Source of the DNA: a bacterium
GTDB taxonomy: Bacteria; Patescibacteriota; Minisyncoccia; Phycocordibacterales; JAKEFN01
Direction: 5' to 3'
NCBI GenBank assembly: GCA_022616085.1
Contig: JAKEFN010000018.1
Span: 1 to 8,146, forward strand
DNA length: 8,146 bases
Shown: in pieces, positions 4,750 through 8,146 of the stretch
Layout: each line of letters begins with the position of its first letter
How positions within the stretch are numbered: the stretch's first letter is position 1
Notes under the pieces: model-generated
What the model saw: the letters and a program-made list of their open reading frames with translations, nothing else
Told to the model about the DNA's origin: nothing
Database searches by the model: none
Translations under genes and position numbers: made by a program

Positions 4750-5781
4750 TTAATCCTCGCACATCTTATGCGCAACCACAAACATGCTCTCCGCCCAGCC
4801 GAGAGGGATATTCTCATTCGGCCGGTCGCTATTTGAATAATAAAGTTCGGGAATTTTCCCGTCCGGAAGAACCGTTCCCTCCGCTTTGGCGAGATACGCG
4901 CGGGCTTTTTCCATATCCCCGAGCGCCGCTTCCGCGATCGCAAGCCACGAAAAGCCAAATGTCCACTCCGCCTCCTCGCTTACACCGTCTTCATTTTTGT
5001 TATAATAGCGGTCATTGCGATACCGTATAAGACCGCGCCGACGCTCCAGATGATACGCAACGTTCCCAATAAGAGTCCGTGCCATTTCATCGGATACGAT
5101 TCGGTATGGATAAATAAGAGAAAGAAGTGCGAGATCAGCGAATTTGCTCCGCGATTCCCGAGGCAGGAGCTTGCCGAGCGCCTCCTCTCCACGCGGGATA
5201 AGCCCTTCCGGCACGGTCACAAAGGAGAGCATTGCTATCTTCTTAAGCCCCGCAAGGGCGGCGCCGATTGAAGACGAGTGCACTTCTTCATACTCCTCCC
5301 ACATGCCGTTGTCGGGATCGTGCCAATATTCAATGCTTGAAAGATAATCAACAAGCCGCTGGACGATGCGCTTGTCGTATTCGCTCTCTATAACCCCTTT
5401 CCCCTTCTCTTCCAATTCCGCAAGTTTAAACAAAATGCACCCGACCGCGTCGCTCTGCTTATTTCCCCACTCTTCCCAATATTCCTCGAACGTCTCGGGA
5501 TGGTAGCGAGCGTGGATATACTGCCATGCCTCATACGGCTTCTGTTTGACGGCCCAGTCAATCTTGTATTCATGCTTCAAGAAAATATCAAGAATCGCAC
5601 GGTACACCTTCCGCACGGTTTCGTAATCCCCCGTCTGTTCAAAGGCAAACGCGGTGTAAAAATTGTCCCGCAACCACGCCTTGTTGTAGCCCGTGGGAAC
5701 GCTCTTGCTTGACGCGAGAAAAAGCCCGCTCTCGGTCGAAAGCTCGCGGATGTTATTTAAATGATTTTCGAGAACTGCCAT
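4750..5781 (-). CDS. GH15-like glycoside hydrolase (glucoamylase/phosphorylase-kinase-like fold)
   Basis: A 343-residue alpha/alpha-barrel protein resembling the GH15 family (glucoamylases, trehalases and phosphorylase-kinase-like proteins). Landmarks in order: WLRDNFYTAFAFE (36-48), the helix-barrel entry typical of the family; WGNKQSDAVG (105-114); MWEEYEEVHSSS (160-171), in the position of the general-acid region with Glu162 or Glu163 as candidate; EEAEWTFGFSWLAIAEAA (269-286); and GKIPELYYS...IPLGWAES (308-332), where Glu312 is a candidate base. There is no signal peptide, so it should act in the cytoplasm. It is at the short end for the family and has no N-terminal beta-sandwich. Its ATG overlaps the upstream TAA by one base (TAATG). 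The substrate is not predictable; glycogen, trehalose or a non-catalytic regulatory role are all possible. Confidence 0.78.
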   Translation of the reverse strand: MAVLENHLNNIRELSTESGLFLASSKSVPTGYNKAWLRDNFYTAFAFEQTGDYETVRKVYRAILDIFLKHEYKIDWAVKQKPYEAWQYIHARYHPETFEEYWEEWGNKQSDAVGCILFKLAELEEKGKGVIESEYDKRIVQRLVDYLSSIEYWHDPDNGMWEEYEEVHSSSIGAALAGLKKIAMLSFVTVPEGLIPRGEEALGKLLPRESRSKFADLALLSLIYPYRIVSDEMARTLIGNVAYHLERRRGLIRYRNDRYYNKNEDGVSEEAEWTFGFSWLAIAEAALGDMEKARAYLAKAEGTVLPDGKIPELYYSNSDRPNENIPLGWAESMFVVAHKMCED

Positions 5782-6236
5782 TATTGCGCTTTTTTGAATC
5801 TCTTAAACGGCTCCTCGGCGGTGGCGAGTGATTGCGAAAGTTGAATAATCCGCTCATCATAAAATGGCAAAAGCTCCGGCGTATATTCGCGCGCGGCGAT
5901 ATATTTCCGAAGAAGCATGAGCCAGCCTTCTTCAAAAGAAAGAAGCCTTCCCGCACATTCAATCGCCTCCACGGACTTTTTGTCGGACTCACTATGCCTC
6001 TCCATGCATTCGCGCCAAATTCCGCGAATAATTTCCACCCGCATCTCCTGCGCCGCCACAGAGTATTCCGCCGCTTTTTCTATCGGGCGTTCGCCTCCGG
6101 CAGTCTCAAATGTTCCTTTTTCCGAAACGCGCGCATCAAGAGATTCGAGCTCTGTCCGAAAACGTTCCCGAACAATTTCCGGAGAAAATACTCCTGCGGC
6201 CTCTCCGTTTTTTATTTGTTCGTGCGCGGATATCAT
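5781..6236 (-). CDS. Helical protein of unknown function
   Basis: A 151-residue protein I do not recognise. It is charged and almost wholly alpha-helical by composition (rich in Glu, Arg, Ala, Leu), with no signal peptide or membrane segment. Cysteines are at about 77 and 94. Candidate helices include VRERFRTELESLDARV, EKAAEYSVAAQEMRVEIIRGIW and EEGWLMLLRKYIAAREY. The start ATG overlaps the stop of the receiver gene (ATGA, 4-base overlap), and the stop overlaps the start of the GH15-like gene by one base (TAATG). Translation of all three is therefore probably coupled, which suggests roughly equal amounts and perhaps a physical complex. It could be an adaptor between the receiver and the glycosidase; that is inference from position only. 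Confidence 0.75.
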   Translation of the reverse strand: MISAHEQIKNGEAAGVFSPEIVRERFRTELESLDARVSEKGTFETAGGERPIEKAAEYSVAAQEMRVEIIRGIWRECMERHSESDKKSVEAIECAGRLLSFEEGWLMLLRKYIAAREYTPELLPFYDERIIQLSQSLATAEEPFKRFKKAQ

Positions 6237-6706
6237 GATGGATAAAACGTGCGCGGAAGCGGCGCCGCTTCTTTCGGGCCTCCCTCGAGGGCGCGTTTCA
6301 CTTTGCCGACCACATCTTCCAAAGAAAGATTCGACTTTTCTATATAATCAAAAATATCATATTGGCGGGCTTTTTTCCCCATAGAAGATTCGGTGAGATT
6401 TGAAATTATAATGATAGGAATTCGCGCGGACGCTTCCCGTTTCCGCATTTCGCGAAGGACTTCGATTCCATCTTCGCCGGGGAGCGCAAGGTCGAGGAGA
6501 ATGAGATCGGGTTTCTCTTCGGCAATAATCCGAAGCGCATCGACGCCGCTTCGCGCCTGAAAAATGCCGTATCCTTCGTGCGCAAGGCGGTCGTGCAAAA
6601 CAGTCTGAAAAGAGAGTTCATCTTCCACAATGAGAATTTTTTTTTGCGTATCGGGCGAGGCAGTCTTAGAATCAGCCGCCCGCTCTTCTGATTTCGGCAA
6701 ATCCAT
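6233..6706 (-). CDS. Stand-alone response-regulator receiver domain
   Basis: A 157-residue CheY-like receiver without an output domain. After a polar N-terminus (1-21), the fold runs about 22-142. The acidic pocket is Glu28/Asp29, the phosphoacceptor is Asp72 (LILLDLALPGEDG), the switch residue is Ser102 (IIIISNLT), and Lys124 is in YIEKSN. All catalytic positions are present, so phosphorylation is expected. The 15-residue C-terminal tail is Pro-rich. The start was set at MDLPK because an extended -10 lies 7 bases upstream and the open frame before it would include this promoter. No histidine kinase is in the window. The stop overlaps the next gene by 4 bases, so its likely targets or partners are the helical protein and the GH15-like protein. 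Confidence 0.9.
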   Translation of the reverse strand: MDLPKSEERAADSKTASPDTQKKILIVEDELSFQTVLHDRLAHEGYGIFQARSGVDALRIIAEEKPDLILLDLALPGEDGIEVLREMRKREASARIPIIIISNLTESSMGKKARQYDIFDYIEKSNLSLEDVVGKVKRALEGGPKEAAPLPRTFYPS

Positions 6707-6713
6707 AATGATG

Positions 6714-6722
6714 ATTATAGCA
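6714..6722 (-). promoter_or_regulatory. Internal extended -10 promoter before the receiver gene
   Basis: On the minus strand TGCTATAAT (6722-6714) is a perfect extended -10 element ending 7 bases before the ATG at 6706, identical in sequence and spacing to the one before the anchored thioredoxin. No good -35 is visible. It sits in the 37-base gap after the DUF2304 gene. It would let the receiver, helical protein, GH15-like and acidic-protein genes be transcribed apart from the two glycan genes. Confidence 0.7.
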
Positions 6723-6743
6723 TTGAAAAACGGCGATAAAAAC

Positions 6744-7082
6744 TTATTTATCTTTTGACCTGTTGAATTCCCGAATCGACTCGCCCCGAACCGAGCGCGT
6801 GAGATCGCGTTCGAGAGAATCAATCCTTCCGGAAAGATATATGAGCGCGGCGGTCATGATAACAAAACCGGTAAAAATAAGCGTGTTGAGATTCTCCCCC
6901 ATGCCGAGCGTCTCGCTCACAAGGTGCGCGATATCGGGATAAATCGCAAATACGAATATCGAGAGAGATGCCAGAAGAGACAAAAGAGGAGCGGGGCGGC
7001 GCGTCCTGAAAAAAGATTTCAAGCTCGCGGTGATAAAAAATGCCGCAACTCCAGCGAGAAATATTTGATAGAAAGAAATCAT
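6744..7082 (-). CDS. DUF2304-family small membrane protein
   Basis: A 112-residue membrane protein with three hydrophobic segments (about 4-22, 32-49, 66-85), followed by a charged C-terminal helix (RIDSLERDLTRSVRG). The arrangement, with the loop IAHLVSETLGMGENLNTL before the last helix, matches DUF2304. This family is commonly found beside GT2 glycosyltransferases, as here, and is thought to be a membrane partner of these enzymes; its biochemical role is not established. The start at 7082 (MISFYQIF) gives the normal family N-terminus; an open extension upstream overlaps the end of the GT2 gene in another frame. I see no promoter directly upstream, so it is probably co-transcribed with the GT2 gene 26 bases away. 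Confidence 0.82.
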   Translation of the reverse strand: MISFYQIFLAGVAAFFITASLKSFFRTRRPAPLLSLLASLSIFVFAIYPDIAHLVSETLGMGENLNTLIFTGFVIMTAALIYLSGRIDSLERDLTRSVRGESIREFNRSKDK

Positions 7083-7092
7083 GGTTTGTATG

Positions 7093-7109
7093 GCGCCTGT
7101 AAAAGGCGC
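7093..7109. repeat. Short GC-rich inverted repeat between GT2 and DUF2304 genes
   Basis: GCGCC (7093-7097) and GGCGC (7105-7109) form a 5-bp stem around a 7-base loop, touching the GT2 stop codon (7109-7111). There is no T tract on either strand, so it is a weak candidate for termination. It may modulate translation or stability between the two genes. Confidence 0.4.
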
Positions 7110-7789
7110 TATTTGAACGCGATCGCGCATGCGGTTTTTACGCCGGTGAGAAAATTCTGCCTCTGTTTTTTGTTGTTTGAATACGCGGTATAGAGTGTTG
7201 CGATCGGAACCTCCGCCCACGCAAGCCCATGCCTCTCTATTTCGCCTATCACCCGCGAATCATACTCATACCCGTCGCAATCGGGGCGTATGAGGCCAAG
7301 CGCGCGCTTCCCGTATGCCCGAAAGCCCGACTGGCTGTCCCGCACAGAGAGTCCGTAGAGCGCATAGATAAACGCATTTGCGATAATGTTTGCGGCAATT
7401 TTTCCCCGCGGCATGACTTTTGGGTCAAACGCGCGGACGCCGAGACACACGTCTTTCCCTTCCATGATAGGCGCGAGAAGCTTCTCTATATCACGCGCGC
7501 TGTGCTGGCCGTCGCCGTCCATAGTCACCACAATCTCGGCTCCGGAGATCCGCGCCGCCTCGATTCCCGTTTCAACAGCCGCGCCTTTGCCGCGATTTAC
7601 GCCGTGCCGAAGACAATATGCGCCCGCCCGCGTCGCTTCATGGAGCGTCTCGTCTTCGCCCCCGTCATCAACCACAAAAATATGGGAAAACCCTGCCTCG
7701 CGAACGCTTCGAACCACCGGCCCGATCGCGCGCGCCTCGTTGAACGCGGGGATAACGACAAATATACGGGATGAAACATCGCCTTTCAC
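7109..7789 (-). CDS. GT2-family glycosyltransferase, dolichyl/polyprenyl-phosphate mannosyltransferase-like
   Basis: A 226-residue GT-A fold transferase that most resembles the DPM1-like branch of family 2, which moves a sugar from a nucleotide donor to a polyprenyl phosphate. Motifs in order: VVIPAFNE (11-18), VVDDGGEDET (39-48, where most relatives have DDGSxD), VNRGKGAA (64-71), the metal-binding TMDGDGQH (89-96, DxD), and DSQSGFRAYG (151-160), typical of this branch. No membrane segment is apparent in this protein, so the neighbouring DUF2304 protein may tether it. The start is a GTG at 7787-7789; no in-frame ATG exists nearby. An extended -10 lies 7 bases upstream, implying a leaderless GTG start. 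It may charge a lipid carrier used by the divergent GT-C-like protein. Confidence 0.88.
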   Translation of the reverse strand: MKGDVSSRIFVVIPAFNEARAIGPVVRSVREAGFSHIFVVDDGGEDETLHEATRAGAYCLRHGVNRGKGAAVETGIEAARISGAEIVVTMDGDGQHSARDIEKLLAPIMEGKDVCLGVRAFDPKVMPRGKIAANIIANAFIYALYGLSVRDSQSGFRAYGKRALGLIRPDCDGYEYDSRVIGEIERHGLAWAEVPIATLYTAYSNNKKQRQNFLTGVKTACAIAFK

Positions 7790-7804
7790 ATGTATAATTG
7801 TATC
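7790..7804. promoter_or_regulatory. Divergent promoter with overlapping -10 elements in a 15-bp gap
   Basis: The gap between the GTG of the GT2 gene and the ATG of the plus-strand gene is 15 bases. Plus strand: TATAAT (7793-7798), six bases before the ATG at 7805. Minus strand: TGATACAAT (7805-7797), an extended -10 ending 7 bases before the GTG at 7789. The hexamers overlap at 7797-7798. The region is near-palindromic, flanked by CATG on both sides (7789-7792 and 7804-7807). No clear -35 is visible for either side. Confidence 0.7.
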
Positions 7805-8146
7805 ATGCCCCGCACGGATATCACGGATATGAAGCCGATATTGTCTGTTTTTGCCTTATTTTTTTGCCTTTTCTCGCTTTTATTTTTTTCTTCGCCGTCT
7901 TTTTTGAGCGCGGACGACCAGTATTACCACGCGGCGCACGCGCTCGCGTATCGCGCGGGAGAAACGCTTAAGTTCCCCGCCCTCTCCACCATGCGGGACG
8001 GAAGCGACTTATATTTTCTCTATCATATTCTTCTTGCGCCTTTTACCGCCGCGTTCGACGGCGATAACCGCGAGACGCTCATCGCGGGGTCTAAAATTTT
8101 CCATAGCATCGCAGGCGCTTCCGTTTTCGCGCTCTTTTTTTTCATC
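7805..8146 (+). CDS. Probable GT-C membrane glycosyltransferase, 5' part
   Basis: The frame is open from the ATG at 7805 to the window end (114 codons), so the gene is incomplete. A first membrane segment (about 11-32) is followed by SADDQYYHAAHALAYRAG (35-52), with an acidic pair after TM1. Then come LKFPALSTMRDGSDLYFLYHILLAPF (55-80) and another hydrophobic segment starting near 101. This order recalls GT-C superfamily enzymes (STT3/PMT/ArnT-like), where acidic residues in the first outer loop bind the metal or act in catalysis, followed by a YH-containing helix. GT-C enzymes use polyprenyl-phosphate sugars made by GT2 enzymes like its divergent neighbour, which supports a shared pathway. 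The family assignment rests on the N-terminal part only. Confidence 0.65.
   Translation, partial: MPRTDITDMKPILSVFALFFCLFSLLFFSSPSFLSADDQYYHAAHALAYRAGETLKFPALSTMRDGSDLYFLYHILLAPFTAAFDGDNRETLIAGSKIFHSIAGASVFALFFFI
7813..7830. repeat. Tandem 9-bp repeat CACGGATAT x2
   Basis: Two perfect adjacent copies (7813-7821, 7822-7830) lie in the first codons of the plus-strand GT-C-like gene, encoding TDITDM. They also cover the -35 region for the minus-strand GT2 promoter, which otherwise lacks a -35 hexamer. It may be a coding coincidence or a binding site for an activator. Confidence 0.6.

Noticed and set aside
5832..6384. Two overlapping plus-strand frames opposite the helical and receiver genes
   Set aside because: The minus-strand genes have tight start-stop overlaps and, for the receiver, all family residues; the opposite frames have irregular composition.
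6707..6823. Longer N-terminus for the receiver protein
   Set aside because: It would include the extended -10 element and the end of the DUF2304 gene, and the added residues do not resemble a receiver domain.
7093..7109. Terminator between GT2 and DUF2304
   Set aside because: The stem is only 5 bp and no T tract follows on either strand; kept only as a weak inverted repeat.
7083..7220. Longer N-terminus for the DUF2304 protein
   Set aside because: It overlaps the conserved end of the GT2 gene in another frame and adds a charged, family-foreign stretch.
7229..7832. Two plus-strand frames opposite the GT2 gene
   Set aside because: They are antisense shadows of the well-conserved GT2 motifs, and one runs through the divergent promoter.

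Overview
The window reads like a compact bacterial chromosome of the Candidate Phyla Radiation (Patescibacteria, Parcubacteria-like). This is an inference from short, tightly packed genes with 1-4 base overlaps, start codons that mostly lack a Shine-Dalgarno sequence, and the gene mix (YgjP-type peptidase, CcdA with anchored thioredoxins, small Tic20-like membrane protein, orphan HicB, DUF2304 beside a GT2 glycosyltransferase). There are no rRNA, tRNA, CRISPR or insertion-sequence signals. Base composition is mid-GC by eye.

Layout. Bases 1-99 hold no firm gene. From 3213 down to 100 on the minus strand lie a YgjP-type zinc metallopeptidase, a membrane-anchored thioredoxin, CcdA, and a second anchored thioredoxin with a DipZ-like C-terminal domain. 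The last three form an extracytoplasmic thiol-disulfide exchange module. CcdA plus the last protein correspond to the parts of the fused protein DipZ, here split into two genes 2 bases apart. From 3235 on the plus strand come a small Tic20/DUF4870-like membrane protein, an unrecognised 194-residue protein (the only gene with a full -35/-10 promoter, a strong Shine-Dalgarno sequence and a good terminator), and an orphan HicB-like protein whose reading frame runs on into the antisense of its neighbour.

From 7789 down to 4522 on the minus strand is a six-gene run: GT2 glycosyltransferase, DUF2304 membrane protein, stand-alone receiver domain, unrecognised helical protein, GH15-like glycosidase, and a small acidic protein. 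Several of these overlap or nearly touch. At 7805 a divergent plus-strand membrane protein, probably a GT-C glycosyltransferase, begins and runs off the window. Together these suggest surface-glycan or lipid-linked sugar work, with a receiver and a glycosidase in the same transcription unit.

The most notable pattern is promoter architecture. Seven starts have a -10-like hexamer 6-9 bases before the start codon, and four of these are TGn-extended -10 elements exactly 7 bases before it. This predicts leaderless mRNAs. Two divergent pairs (3213/3235 and 7789/7805) have intergenic gaps of only 21 and 15 bases, in which -10 elements of opposite strands overlap. An exact 18-base repeat lies at the 3' ends of both minus-strand gene runs. 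The unrecognised 194-residue gene carries an 11-bp perfect inverted repeat inside its coding sequence and has its stop codon as the loop of a second perfect hairpin.
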